From NCBI GenBank assembly GCA_021613375.1, contig CM038704.1:3666905-3730904 (forward strand): a stretch of 64,000 nucleotides of DNA. Direction: 5' to 3'. The notes beneath the pieces are model-generated. The model was not told where the DNA came from. It worked only from the letters and a program-made list of their open reading frames with translations, and ran no database searches. Of the stretch, positions 21,652-33,045 are shown in pieces; position 1 is the first letter of the stretch; each line of letters opens with the position of its first letter. The position numbers were made by a program, and so were the translations under genes. The stretch is from Megaleporinus macrocephalus. Taxonomy: Eukaryota; Chordata; Actinopteri; Characiformes; Anostomidae.

Positions 21652-21857
21652 TGTAGGTCGACCTTTGAGGTTGCGTACATCATCGTCGACCTGAGAGTGT
21701 GGTACTGGAACCAGTTCAAAGACAGACGGAAGTGTATTTTGTAAATATGAGCTCGTTCTAATATTGGTGCCTGCAGATAGCTTGGGACTGGAGGATGATG
21801 ACTGCTGTGTTACATCACCTTTTCTTTTAATAACACTTAGTGATCGTCTGGGGACTG
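21652..21857 (-). CDS. Candidate exon-like frame, unknown protein fragment
   Basis: About 68 residues stay open on the minus strand, with a Ser-rich, coding-like mix: PRRSLSVIKRKGDVTQQ, a run of five Ser, then NIRTSSYLQNTLPSVFELVP. Upstream on that strand CTTTGTGTCTTCAG could be a splice acceptor. At the other end the donor-like AAAGGTCGAC is weak and the frame stops 12 bases later. It lies in unique sequence between two minisatellites. It could be an exon of a host gene, a remnant of a retroelement, or chance. I recognise no family and give low confidence. Confidence 0.2.
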
Positions 21858-22124
21858 AAGACACAAAGCCATCCAGTTTTCAAAGTGAAACGTCTTCCGT
21901 TATACAAATCCTCCGCTGCAAAGCTCTATGGGGCCTTTATTGATGCGTTTTGAAACAACAAAACAAAACAAATCTGGACTTCAGGCTGGCCAGTCCAGCA
22001 CCCACAGAACCTGGTGGTCACCAGTTTGTACACCAGTACATTAGACTACCAGTCAGTTAGACTAGTCAGTCAGTATTGTAACACAACACATCTGGCTTTG
22101 TGTGTTGCAGTGTGTTAAAATGTG
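21858..22124. other. Unique spacer
   Basis: No family recognised. Includes ACAACAAAACAAAACAAA near 21955. Confidence 0.35.
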
Positions 22125-23262
22125 TTACAATAATGCACAGTCTAATACTATAATATAATAATGCATACTATAATACCATAATAGTATAATTCATACTATA
22201 ATACCATAATACTATAATTCAATAATGCATACTATAATACTGTAATACCATAATACTATAATTCATACTATAATACCATAATAATATAATTCAATAATCC
22301 ATACTATAATACTATAATACCATAATACTATAATTCATACTAAAATACCATAATACTCTAATTCATACTATAATACTACAATGCCATAATACTATAATTC
22401 ATACTATAATACCACAATACTATAATTCATACTATAATACTGTAATACCATAATACTATAATTCATACTATAATACTATAATACCATAATACTATAATTC
22501 AATAATGCATACTATAATAGAATAATACTATAATTCAGTAATGCATACTATAATACTGTAATACCATAATGCTATAATTCATACTATAATACCACAATAC
22601 AATAATGCATACTATAATACTTTAATACCATAATACACTAATGCATACTATAATACTGTAATACCACAATACTATAATTCATACTATAATACTATAATAC
22701 CATAATACTATAATCCATACTATAATACCATAATACTATAATTCATACTATAATACCACAATACAATAATGCATACTATAATACTTTAATACCATAATAC
22801 ACTAATGCATACTATAAAACTGCAATACCACAACACTATAATTCATACTATAATACTATAATAGCATAATACTATAATCCGTACTATAATACCATAATAC
22901 TATAATTCATACTATAATACTATAATACCATAATACTATAATTCATACTATAATACTATAACACCATAATACTATAATTCAATAATGCATACTATAATAG
23001 AATAATACTATAATTCAATAATGCACACTATAATACTATAATACCGTAATACTATAATTCATACTATAATACCATAATACTATGAATCATACTATAATAC
23101 TGTAATAGCGTAATACTGTGATTCACACTATAAAACTGTAATACCATAATACTATAATTGATACTATAATACCATAATACTATAATTCATACTATAATAC
23201 TATACTATCATAATGCAACAATGCATAATATAATAATGTATAACCACAATACATTAATACAT
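22125..23262. repeat. AT-rich minisatellite, about 28-bp units
   Basis: About 40 irregular units built from ACTATAATACCATAATACTA and TAATTCAT, with 10-bp subrepeats of the ATACTATAAT and ATACCATAAT type and insertions of AATAATGC. Almost free of G outside CATG-like words. The array is heterogeneous, suggesting age or repeated slippage. Confidence 0.95.
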
Positions 23263-23279
23263 GCTAGAATTTATAGTTA

Positions 23280-25340
23280 TATTTTGATATATAATTAAAT
23301 AAATATTTTAGCCCTGTGAATAAAATAATAATAACCACAGAAAGCAGTTCTTAATACATCCTGTTTATCTTATATTAACCCTTTCAGGCCAAGGGTGATA
23401 TATACAGTCAGACATCCAACACTGCAGAGCAAGAACACGACATTAGAACGTATTCAACAAACTGGTTGTATAATAATGAAAACAATGATTCCAAACTTCC
23501 GAACTGTGCCCCCCCGCCAACTTGCGCCATTATAGGTCACCAGAGTTCCAGATTTGGAGTGCCAGCTCATCCATTAACCCCCACATTCTTGTGGCTCTTT
23601 TATGCCCGGGCATGGAGGGCACTCACGCAAGCCTCCCTCCATTCACATGGCAGCGCTCGGCATTCCTCTCAGTGGAACTGGACATGCTTTGCTGAGCTGA
23701 GACAGCCTTTGAGTTTGTCTATGAACAGTGACTATACTGTTTTTTTTTGGGGGGGGCGGGGTAGCTGGTAACCTTCTTAGAGCACAACAGGGCTGATACA
23801 CTCCCGCTTGGCACCCTCATGGCACACATCGGAGCGGCCTAGGACTCCCGGCCCAGGCTTCCCCTCAGTCTTGCCTATTGAAGATCCCTTGGTAGCTTTA
23901 CTGTACGACTTCAAAACAAAAGCGCGGCGCTCGTGGTTGTGGAAGTGTTGCCGAGTGTACACAAGCAGACAAAGACTTGGGCGTCGTAATCCGGCAACTT
24001 CAAACCAAGCCATCCGCTGAACCTTAATACAGACTTAGGGCTTCATTACTAGCGCACAGAAGCCTTTTGTTGCCATAATGACTTCTTTCATCCTCACTGC
24101 CGTGCAAATAATAGAAAATGGATCGGTAGCCACCCCACTGTCAGACGCTGCTGTGAGTGCCTCAGCATTGGCAGTGGAGTCACGTCGGCCCGCCTTTGTG
24201 CTCTGAAGTGTGGATGGCATAGTGGGAGCTAAAGCAGAGCTAGCCTTGAATGCTAACGCGAGCATTCCATCACTCATACTCTGCCAGAGTGCTACTAGCA
24301 CTTAAACCTGATGAAAAGAGGATTTGCACCCCCCTCCTCCATCAACACCCCACCTCCTCCTTTCTTTTTTTTTTTTAAAAACCACTTTGTTTCCCCCGTG
24401 AATGCAAAAAAGCATCCATCCGACTTGCCGTTGAGGAGATAGGGAGGCGGAATAGCCTCACCTGCCGCTATCGATGAAGGACAGGTGGTGCGAGCAGATA
24501 CGCTGGGAATTCATAAAGGTCTGCAGCTGAAAACGGATGATTGCACTCCACGCTGTCGGTAATAAACAATGCCCCTGTTCGTTCTTTCATACCGACACAT
24601 ATTAAAGGGCAAACCTGGGCAGGAAATGGAAGCGGAGCTAGATAGCACGTTCTGGCAACCGCGGTGAAAAGATGAACGAGTGATGGGAACGGAAAAAGAA
24701 AACAGCTGCGGCATCATCAATCACGATCGGTGCGTGTTTGCCGTTGGCCGTTTGTTCAAAAACTCAATCGGTTAATCAGGTAAATGCTGAACGCCACTAA
24801 TTAACAGCCTCGGTCAATGGAGGCTGAATGGACGCGGAGAAGACTTCATCGAGGGAAGTGCGCCAATCGCTAGCGGGATGGAATCGAGTGGTATGGAAAA
24901 AAAACCACCAAGGGTCGATACGGAGTGGACAAGTTGAGAAGGTGAGAGAGGGTGGCCTCCTCCAGTATGCTGGAGGAGTCTGGAACGAAGACAGGCAGCG
25001 CAATCAGCAACCCTGGAAGCCCCTGAGTCGGGCCTTGGTGGGGGGTTGTTACTGGAGGAACTGCAAAGAAACACCACGCCCATTAGAAAGCCACCATTAT
25101 GGACCCGGAGGCCCCGAGACTCCCGTATCTCTATTCTGCTGCGTCGGCAGTTTCTACAAGCTCATTTGAGACCGGAGAGAATACAAGACCATGAATTATT
25201 TGTCATGGGACATTTGCCTGAACCTGCTAGGCTAGCTTCTAGAAGTCCAACCAGAAATTTCTGGGGCTGAAAGTTAACGTCTCCATTGTGGCTCGTAAAT
25301 CGCATTAATCTTTTAAATAATTCATTTGTTTAAAAGTCTT
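23280..25340. other. Unique block, possible conserved non-coding DNA
   Basis: A 2-kb block free of the window's repeat families. Short frames (for example 24828-25169 plus, 24035-24301 minus) show no domains. Words typical of enhancers occur, such as CCACTAATTAACAGCC near 24794. Conservation cannot be judged from one sequence. Confidence 0.3.
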
Positions 25341-25344
25341 TATC

Positions 25345-25752
25345 TTCTCAATAAGTGTCTGATCACCAGTAACAACACCAAATCTGATTAGAACAGATGT
25401 AGATAATCATACATACAATACAAAGTAAGATGAATATGTTATTGTGAGAGAAGTAGATCAGATCTTGAGCTCCAGTTTGAAGAACAAATTGTAGTTCCAG
25501 ATTTCTCCTGGACGCCCCAGACATTTTAGCTTAATGAAGTACTAAGCAGTCAAAGCTGGTATTAGATGAGAACTGACAATAATACTGGGTTGTTTCCAAA
25601 AGTAGAAGCTTGGAAAGAGTTAAATACTGTTTGAATATTTTAATAAATGTGTTTTACTGAGTAAATAAAAGTTTCTTGTCTGCGAAATCAGCTTTTATAA
25701 ATGTAAAAATGTCCCTAAGTGTCCTAAAACTTTTGCACAGTACACTGTATTA
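25345..25752 (+). mobile_element. Tc1-type MITE, family B, copy 1
   Basis: Shares long blocks with 29155-29625, 38945-39180 and 54620-54945: AGATCAGATCTTGAGCTCCA, GATTTCTCCTGGACGCCCC, GCTTAATGAAGTACT, GGTATTAGATGAGAACTGA. The right end reads CTAAAACTTTTGCACAGTAC, the kind of end seen in fish Tc1-like elements (ACTGTGCAAAAGTYTTAGGCAC). This copy lacks about 37 bp present in the others just after GCCCCAGACATT. Confidence 0.75.
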
Positions 25753-27270
25753 TCCCACTTACCACTTACAACAATAGTTAAAAATAAAGAACAGTCAAGA
25801 GCAACATTATTAATATTTTATTATACTGTTATACCGCAGTTTTCGAAATATAAGCTTGTCAGCAACTCCAGAGTGTCTGGTCTGATTTTCTGATTCAGGC
25901 TTGGATACAACTTTTTGATCGGATGCACGGATTCCGGAAAACTACTGATTTTCTGGGAATTTTTTTCCCATAGAGAATGAATAGGATAGCAAAGTGCATG
26001 CCAATCTACTGAACTTCTGCTCGGCTGACAGACACTGTTTCACATACGCTGACTCAGGGCAGACCCCCAACCACAACTGAAGTGTTGGTTTGACCTGCAC
26101 TCATCTGTTTGTCGTTTTTTTCCATCCCTCTTTTTTCCCCATAGAGTGCCATTCATTTTCAAGTGCACCCAAACATCATGGTTTCTTTTAGCCTACAGCC
26201 TCCAAACTGCATGTACTCACTCAGAGCAGAACCCCAAACACACTCGCACTGCCTAAGCTGTGCAACAATCCTGCGTTCCCTTCAGGAAATTAAAAAATAA
26301 TACTTTTGTAGTTGTGGATATGATCTTCTCATTGATATCCACGCTTGTGTTTTTCCAGTTATTGCCCCTGACAAATCGTGCATCCCCGCTTCTCTGGGAG
26401 ACTCTGCATGGGGTGATTCTGTTGACTGTAATGTAGGGTGGAGAAAGTGAATGGTGCTGTTTACTGAGGAAGAGAGAGGAGGAGCAGCTACTGGAGCTGG
26501 TGGAGTTGGGGGGGAGGATGCACAGTCGGGGGGATGGGCTGCTTTTCCGGGTAATGGTGCATTTTTCCCTCGGACTCTTAATTAAACAGAAGCATTCTCA
26601 CATCCACTCTCAGCCTGCCATCGACGAGCGTCCAGAATTAAAGATGCGGCGGCCGGCGACGTCATTAACGTAGGGATGCAGCACGGGACCATCTACATTC
26701 ATCAAACTGTCGCTGGTGGTGCTGAAAATGGAACAAGTCAATACAATACACTGACAATGCGCATTAATCAAGCGTGCTCACTCAAATGTTTGCATCCCAC
26801 CAATGGTGTTCCCTTTAGCCCAATGTTTGTGTCTCGCCGACAGCGTGCCCAATCGCAGGCCGCCCGGTCTCTGAAGGCTCGCTGGGGCGGATATAGATTT
26901 CTACAGAAAGCAAAACGGGGAGCTTTGCTGGAAGCTGGGGGTCATTTCGCTCACCGGTTGAGCTCGGCCCCTGTTTCAAATGGTCCCTGTCAAATCAATA
27001 ACCATTTGATTTAACGCTTGCAGCTCCAAAGAGTGCGAGAGAACTTTGCCGTGTGCTGTACTTAGAAGTGTAATTGATTCTGACTTCTGGTCAAAGCCCT
27101 ATTGTTCTACAGCGATAATCGATTAGAGCAGCCTGGCCTGAGAGAGAGAGGATTGAACGTAATATTGAGAGGGCTGTTTAATTCACACAGATCTTTAGAA
27201 GTGGGTTAAACTGACACGCTGCTGGACAGTATTGAAGAAATGTTTCCAATAGTCTCCAAATAAACTCAGC
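25753..27270. other. Unique block, possible conserved non-coding DNA
   Basis: Mostly non-repetitive. The 3' third (about 26570-27200) has features often seen in vertebrate enhancers, for example CCTATTGTTCTACAG (SOX-like) and ATAATCGATTAGA near 27094-27128. The 112-codon plus frame at 26676-27014 has no recognised domain. Regulatory function is inference. Confidence 0.3.
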
Positions 27271-27274
27271 AAGC

Positions 27275-27362
27275 ATCCATTTTATCCATTAAATCAGCTC
27301 CACTTACCGTATAGGAGCTCTATGTAGTTCTAGAGTTGCAGACTGTAGTGTGTAGAGGTGTA
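27275..27362. mobile_element. Fragment of dispersed DNA element, family I
   Basis: TTATCCATTAAATCAGCTCC and ACTTACCGTATAGGAGCTCT parallel the longer copy at 37104-37450 (TTTTATCAGCTCCTCAGATC, ATATAGGAGCACTTAGTTAT). About 90 bp only. Confidence 0.6.
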
Positions 27363-27443
27363 AGGATTTATAGAAAGCATTGAATAATGCAGTATTCATG
27401 CTATTTTCCATGACAACACTGGGGCGGCCATCTTTGTTTACTT

Positions 27444-28272
27444 TGTGTTAGAACTTCTGGTGTGACTGCGGATACGTTGATACTAATTACAAACAAAACA
27501 ACAACAAACATATAAAATGACTAGAATAACATGTTCAGTTAGAGGGAGTCAGTAATTAGAAGAAGAGGAAAACTTGGCTTGAACAACGAAGTTACGAACA
27601 CAGCACATAAAGATCAGAGTGTTGGGGGGCCGCCTTCCAAAGAAGACCACCTGCGTCTATGACTGAAGCACTAAATTTAAAACGTCCAACCAAACCTCCG
27701 TATGTCTGCTCCTACCATTCTGTGGAGGAGAACCAGCACCAGAGCTTCCTTATCCAGAGAAATGTCTCGCTTATGAAGCTCCGAGGAAGCAGACGTGTCG
27801 GTGCTGGTGAGTCTATCAGTTCAGTAACTGTTTTCTGATCAGTGTCCACCGCGCTAGGCTATCTGGACTGTAACTAACACCCACACAGAGTGGCTCGGGC
27901 AGCTGGCTGGACTTGAGTTTAACCGGCTTTCAGAAATATAAACTCACCGTCTGTGTGTAGGAGGACACGCCCACCTTCCCACTGTGCAGGTACTGATACA
28001 CTTCAGTACTTTTATAGTTTTTCATTACTGAACCGTCTACACCTTCCGAGAGTACAGAGTAATTAAACATGTCTCCATAAGTAACCTCAGACCACCTCAT
28101 ATCACCCACCCACTGAGTTATTAACTTCAGACCACCTTCTCATATCACCCACCCACTGTGTTATTAACCTGGGAGGAGACAGTGTTGTCCCAATAGAACT
28201 TCTTACTGTCTCTCTGGTCTCCTCCCATGTAACTGTATTCATTTTGGTTAGCTGACCGGAAGTTCTAACACA
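27444..28272. mobile_element. 829-bp element with TGTGTTAGAACTTCYGGT inverted ends
   Basis: The 18-bp words at 27444-27461 and 28255-28272 are inverted complements with a single difference. Inside lie a 43-bp direct duplication (about 28085-28168, ATATCACCCACCCACTG word) and an inverted GGGAGGAGAC/GTCTCCTCCC pair near 28170-28226. A plus frame open from about 27620 to 27835 includes RPTKPPYVCSYHSVEENQ and crosses GCTGGTGAGT, a good splice-donor match. No superfamily recognised. Confidence 0.55.
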
Positions 28273-29154
28273 GCACACGCTTGAAAGTGGGTGTGGCCAA
28301 ATACGGTGAATAAAACATTTTCTTCAGAAGACGAGGCAGCTTCAACTGGAAAGGCTCAGAGCACAAACTGGGAGAAGGAACCTTGTGGAACTGGTTTCTA
28401 GGAGAGCATTAAAAAGAACATCAGGTACTTCATAAATGAAACAGTGACTTCAGTGTCTCAGTCCTTGAGCGTCTCCTTCATCGTACTTCACACACCGTCA
28501 TCTTTTGCCCCCTTCAACCACTCTTCAGTCACTCCAGCCGTCATTAATAATAATTAGCCTGGAGCTGCTAGATGTCCTACCTGATGCAGATCAATACTTT
28601 TCATTCCTCAGACCGTCGAGCGGCTCCGCCGTGCAGAACGAGGGGGGTCAAAAGGTGAGGCTATGTTTTTAATGGTATCTCTCCAGCCTTTGATTCGTCA
28701 CCGGTGGTTAGATGTGATCTTATCAGAGATTTGAATGCGTTTCTATGGTTGCCGTCTTGTCGAGAGCTCTGGCTCGCGCTAACAGGAGGGCCACGGCTCA
28801 TTCGTCTCACTCTTTGCTTCGTGTCATCTTTTCATTTCTCATTTTATTCTCCATCAGCACATCCTTTGTTCCGGGCAGGTCTCCGCCCCCCGCAAAACCA
28901 ACATTAATAGTAAATCTATATGTGTATCCAGAGCTTGTTTGAAAGAATTGCGCCCAATTTGATGAAACGTTGCTGTGGACAAAGCTATGCACGGCTGCCG
29001 TACACACAGAGGGTCCGCAGATGTAGCCTCGCACCAGCTGAGCGAGTGCAAGGGTGTTTCCGTTTTCTTCTGCTGACGTTCTAAGAGTTTGTTGTTTAAA
29101 CAGTAAGTCAGCATTAAACAGTATTAATAGAGTAAGTAGAGCTTTTCCATACAT
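28273..29154. other. Unique block
   Basis: Non-repetitive. Short overlapping frames on both strands around 28700-29150 show no domains. The segment near 28530-28580 (TCATTAATAATAATTAGCC) is enhancer-like in composition only. Confidence 0.3.
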
Positions 29155-29625
29155 CATTGTGTTTATTTAACCCTTTCCAAGCTTCTCCTAAACAACCCAG
29201 TATTATTATCAGTTCTCATCTAATACCTGCTTTGACTGCTCAGTACTTCATTAAGCTAAATCAAGATTTGCTGCTGAAGAAACTGAACACATTCATACAA
29301 TGTCTGGGGCGTCCAGGAGAAATCTGGAACCTAACTTTGTTCTTCAAACTGGAGCTCAAGATCTGATCTACTTCTCTCACAATAACATATTCATGTTACT
29401 TTGTATTGTATGTATGATTATTTACATCTGTTCTAATCAGATCTAGTGATGAAAATATATTTACTGATCAGATACAGGCTTTTAAACTGTCATCTTAGGG
29501 GCTTCAGACTTGTGGTGTCACAAAAAAAATAAATCTAAAATATTTATAATATGTGTCTGACCCACTGAGACCAGCACAACACACTCACATCACCATGTTA
29601 ACGAGGTGCCTCAGACATTTGCATA
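29155..29625 (-). mobile_element. Tc1-type MITE, family B, copy 2
   Basis: Reverse complement of the 25345 copy and the most complete one. It retains ATTCATACAATGTCTGGGGC and ends near GAGGTGCCTCAGACATTTGC, where a TA tract begins. A 69-codon plus frame is shared with the other copies only because the sequence is shared; it resembles no protein I know. Confidence 0.75.
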
Positions 29626-29860
29626 TATATATATATATATATGGTTACTGAAAAACTTCTTTCCAAAATGGCAATACATTTTATACTTTCATTATAAGTC
29701 AATGGAAACAGAATTTTTTTCAAAGCTATTTTGAAGCATTTCTATTGGTCCATTCATTATACAATTACAAACTTACAAAATAAAGGCTAACTATTGTATT
29801 CAAATTTTGTAGAAAAATCTAAATCCACAGTAGATATACGTTTTAACATGGTGTAGAAGA
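29624..29860 (-). mobile_element. MITE family A, copy 6, with adjoining (TA)n
   Basis: A (TA)9-10 tract at 29624-29642, then ATAAGTCAATGGAAACAGAA, TTTCTATTGGTCCATTCATT and GTAGAAAAATCTAAATCC in family-A order. Outer ends are decayed. Confidence 0.6.
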
Positions 29861-29895
29861 ATGTCCCCTATGTTAAGAATTTCAGCCTGCTAAAC

Positions 29896-29940
29896 GTGAG
29901 TGAGTGAGTGAGTGAGTGAGTGAGTGAGTGAGTGAGTGAG
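29896..29940. repeat. (GTGA)n microsatellite
   Basis: Eleven perfect GTGA/GAGT units. Confidence 0.97.
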
Positions 29941-31503
29941 CCAGTGAAACTGAAAAGAAGTGCAAATTCCAGACAGAAGCATTTGAAGACATCTGACTTT
30001 ATCTCTGACAACTAAACAGTCTGTATTTGTATTGTGTCTTTAACACTTGTATATTTGTCCCAGGACACCCAAATCTGAGTTAATCTTGTTCCTCTGGGCA
30101 GAGATATATGAATATCTTCCCAAATTCTAATAAATCACAGAAATATTTCACCAAATTTCTCTTCTTTCCATAAAAAATTTGAGTCCTAATCTTGGGTAAA
30201 GCTTCCATAAGCACGCTCTTGACCAATCACAGGGCTGATATTTCTGGCCCGCCGACTCAAATCAATTTCAGAGTCACTTGGAGTTCTAAAGCCAACCAGC
30301 ATAACCAAAAGCCGCCAGCAATGGTTTTAGGTTTGTATGAGGGGCAGAGCAGACCTAGGAGTTTTGGACATAGATCTGTCAATCACACTGTTCTTTAGCC
30401 ACGCCCACACAATCCTCAGATAGGCCTGATCAGCAGATTTTAAGCTGTTTTAACATCTTTATATCTGTGATTGTTTATTCTGGTTTTGTTCAATGTTTAA
30501 TTAAACACCCAATTTTACAATCATATCGTCGTTCTATATATATATGACTTTAAAACAGCTTAGTTTTAATATAAAGATTATTTAATTCTGTAACTCCTTA
30601 TGTAAATACATATGATACTATTGTGCTATTAATAAAGGATAATAAAGTGTTATTCCTGTTTATATATACCCATGTTGACACATAAATGTTTATTAAATGT
30701 GTTTATAACTGCCATAATGAGCAGATATTTTAATGCAACCACTCAGCATCACCTGAAAGTTGAGAAAGCTCTAACATTGAAATCTAAATCTGCTTTTTTC
30801 CGATATGGATATGATTCCGATGTCATAATGCGGCCCTGTATATGACTCTCACTATTGAAGGTCTTTTTCTGAGCTGCAGCATTTCCCAGTTAGGCATCTG
30901 CTATACCGTAGCTGCTCTGGTGCTATCAATCTATTAATCTGCCGGACCCCTGTGTCACTCTTTAATCTGCTTATCTGGCAGACAGTGGGCAGCAAAAGAG
31001 CCACCCTGTCAACAGCGAAAATAAATGGAACAGGTCCAGAACTAAATGGACCCAGGCTCTTTTACAGGATGTTGGATCAGCGAATAACTAGTCCAGACCA
31101 CTTTGATCAATTTGTCCTCCCCCAGTGACCTCGTTTTGAATCTAGTGGCCTCATTAGTGGGTTATATGATTGATAACCAATAGATCACACTGCTGTGTCA
31201 CTGCTGAGGGGCGGGGGAACTGATTCGGCAGTTCTTTTTCATGTTATGTCACTAAATTTGACGTACAGTGCTGTTCAGAGACCACCAGTTACCACTCATT
31301 CATTAATTCAATATTGAGAATCAGAGAAAAGCAGAAAACTTATGTTTAAAGAAGCAATGTGTATCCTCTAGTGGTGAGATTGCACACTGCAACGTACATA
31401 ACCCACCCCATCCCTTTCCTAGAACTTTGGCGGTCATCTGGTTTTCTGTGGTTGGCTAAGTGTTTTAGCTTCTTCGTGTTTTTTTTTAAATAATAAATAC
31501 AAT
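29941..31503. other. Unique AT-rich block
   Basis: Largely non-repetitive, with a short TATATATATA at 30535. Nothing coding recognised. The tract around 30190-30420 contains AGCCACGCCCACA, a word common in fish dispersed repeats, but I cannot assign a family. Confidence 0.35.
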
Positions 31504-31504
31504 T

Positions 31505-31524
31505 CTCAAAATTTGGGTATAAAG

Positions 31525-31563
<39 letters not shown>

Positions 31564-31567
31564 TTAT
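31505..31567. repeat. (TATC)n microsatellite
   Basis: About fourteen TATC units ending TATTTATCAG. Confidence 0.97.
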
Positions 31568-31789
31568 CAGTGTGTGTGCATTCTGGGCTACTATAAAAAC
31601 ATGGCGGTGGCAGCTTCTGTTGGAAGACAAGCAGCTCCCATTTAGATATGAAGGCTTACCTGAAGTTAAGGAGAACACAACAGTTCATAGTTACAGGTGA
31701 TTATACACCAATAAAAACATAGTTCTGTATATTATTTTCAATTTCTAATAATAGACCCCCCTCCCTTAACAACAGCTAACTCCACTCCT

Positions 31790-32060
31790 CCAGAGTTCAG
31801 TCTTAGAAGTTGCTTCAGCCCTGTTCTGCTTCTCACCACACATTTAACCCAAAACACATTCAGTGCTGGACTCTTGGGTGGTCAATCCATTGTTCTGAGA
31901 CCAGCAGCAGCTTCTTTGTTTGATGTGTCTGTATCTTCTTTTCTCAGTGAGGAGCTTCTCGAACAGCTACACATCCTTTCAGACTCCATAGCGTTGAGGT
32001 GTCTTCTCACAGTGGAAGTTCTCCGATCTGAAGGTGGAGCTTGATGTTCTCTCTCTCTTT
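31790..32060 (-). pseudogene. Decayed Tc1-like transposase fragment
   Basis: On the minus strand STVRRHLNAMES is followed by LRTMD, a stop, then PPKSPALNVFW. The last part parallels the Tc1-type DWPPQSPDLNPIEW box that holds the third catalytic residue, with the D of SPD changed to A and the E lost. The first part parallels the RRHL helix of the DNA-binding region. The catalytic centre between them is largely missing. It probably belongs to the autonomous relatives of family B, by inference. Confidence 0.5.
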
Positions 32061-33045
32061 CTCTGAAAGATCAAAGCTGATGGGGCAGTTCTGGTGGTCA
32101 GTTGTCAGGAGTGCTTGTTTGTGCATGGCAGCTTGTAGTTTCTGACTGAGAACTGATGGGATGAGGGGCGGCGTATATTTTTCATGGCGGTATTGCAGAC
32201 ATGAGCATCTGACAGTGGTTCGCCGATAGCAGCGGGGGGATTTAGGGTGCGACATGTTGCCGAACTGACCAAACGCCCCGCTGGGTTCGCACAGCATGGG
32301 TCTGGAGCTGAGCTCAATGGCAGCCTTTATCACTGCCAGTGACAGCAGAAGGGGATTTCTGCTCTGTTTGTTGCAAAGCTCTTAAAAGGAATTAGGATCA
32401 AATCCGTTAAGAGCTCCAAAGTGACACCGAGCATTCTGTCTGGTGTGAAACGGGAAGTTTTGTGGAAACTATTGAGAGAAAGGCTGGAGGGCAGGAAAAC
32501 GCTTTCCTCCAACTTAGCAGAAAAACCATCTCGTCTCTCGAAGGACTTTAATCATTTCCATGTTCGCTCTTGCCGACACCTGATCCGGCTAATATCACAT
32601 GCTTTGCCCAGCTGGAGTCGGAGCCGTGTAATTCTCGCCAAAGCTGGAATCTCAAGAAGGAGCGCGAGGATGTTTTTTATTTTTTTATTTTAACGAGAAG
32701 ATGAAGACGAACCGCAGTCGGCAGTCTTTCCAGTCTTTCTTTGTGTCTGTAACCCACAGCAGACAGAGATGATGGGCTTCATGAGGGTCCTCTTCCAAAA
32801 ATCCACAGCCGTTAGCAGTCAAAGAAGCAGTTAGAGATCTGTACGGGCATGAAATTAAAACCTAAACCCAAACTGCTGAACCTGTAACTGGTACTGCTAC
32901 AACTGAAACCTGAACCCAGGCCCAGTTTTTAAGTGCTTAGATTTGTTACAGTTAGAAATTCATTGACAGACAATAAATCTGTAGCCAACACTGACTTAAC
33001 CCTTCACGCACGGCCCAAAAACATGTTTTAATGTCTTTTCTTAAT
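32061..33045. other. Unique block
   Basis: Non-repetitive apart from a short CT-rich tract near 32048-32062. Contains a 9-bp inverted pair AGCTCTTAA/TTAAGAGCT at 32377-32385 and 32407-32415. Short frames on both strands show no domains. Confidence 0.35.

Noticed and set aside
29157..29366. 69-codon frame shared among four places (29157, 38973, 54532, 25.4 kb)
   Set aside because: The shared sequence is MITE family B. Similarity is at DNA level and includes non-coding flanks and an indel, so conservation of a protein is not indicated.
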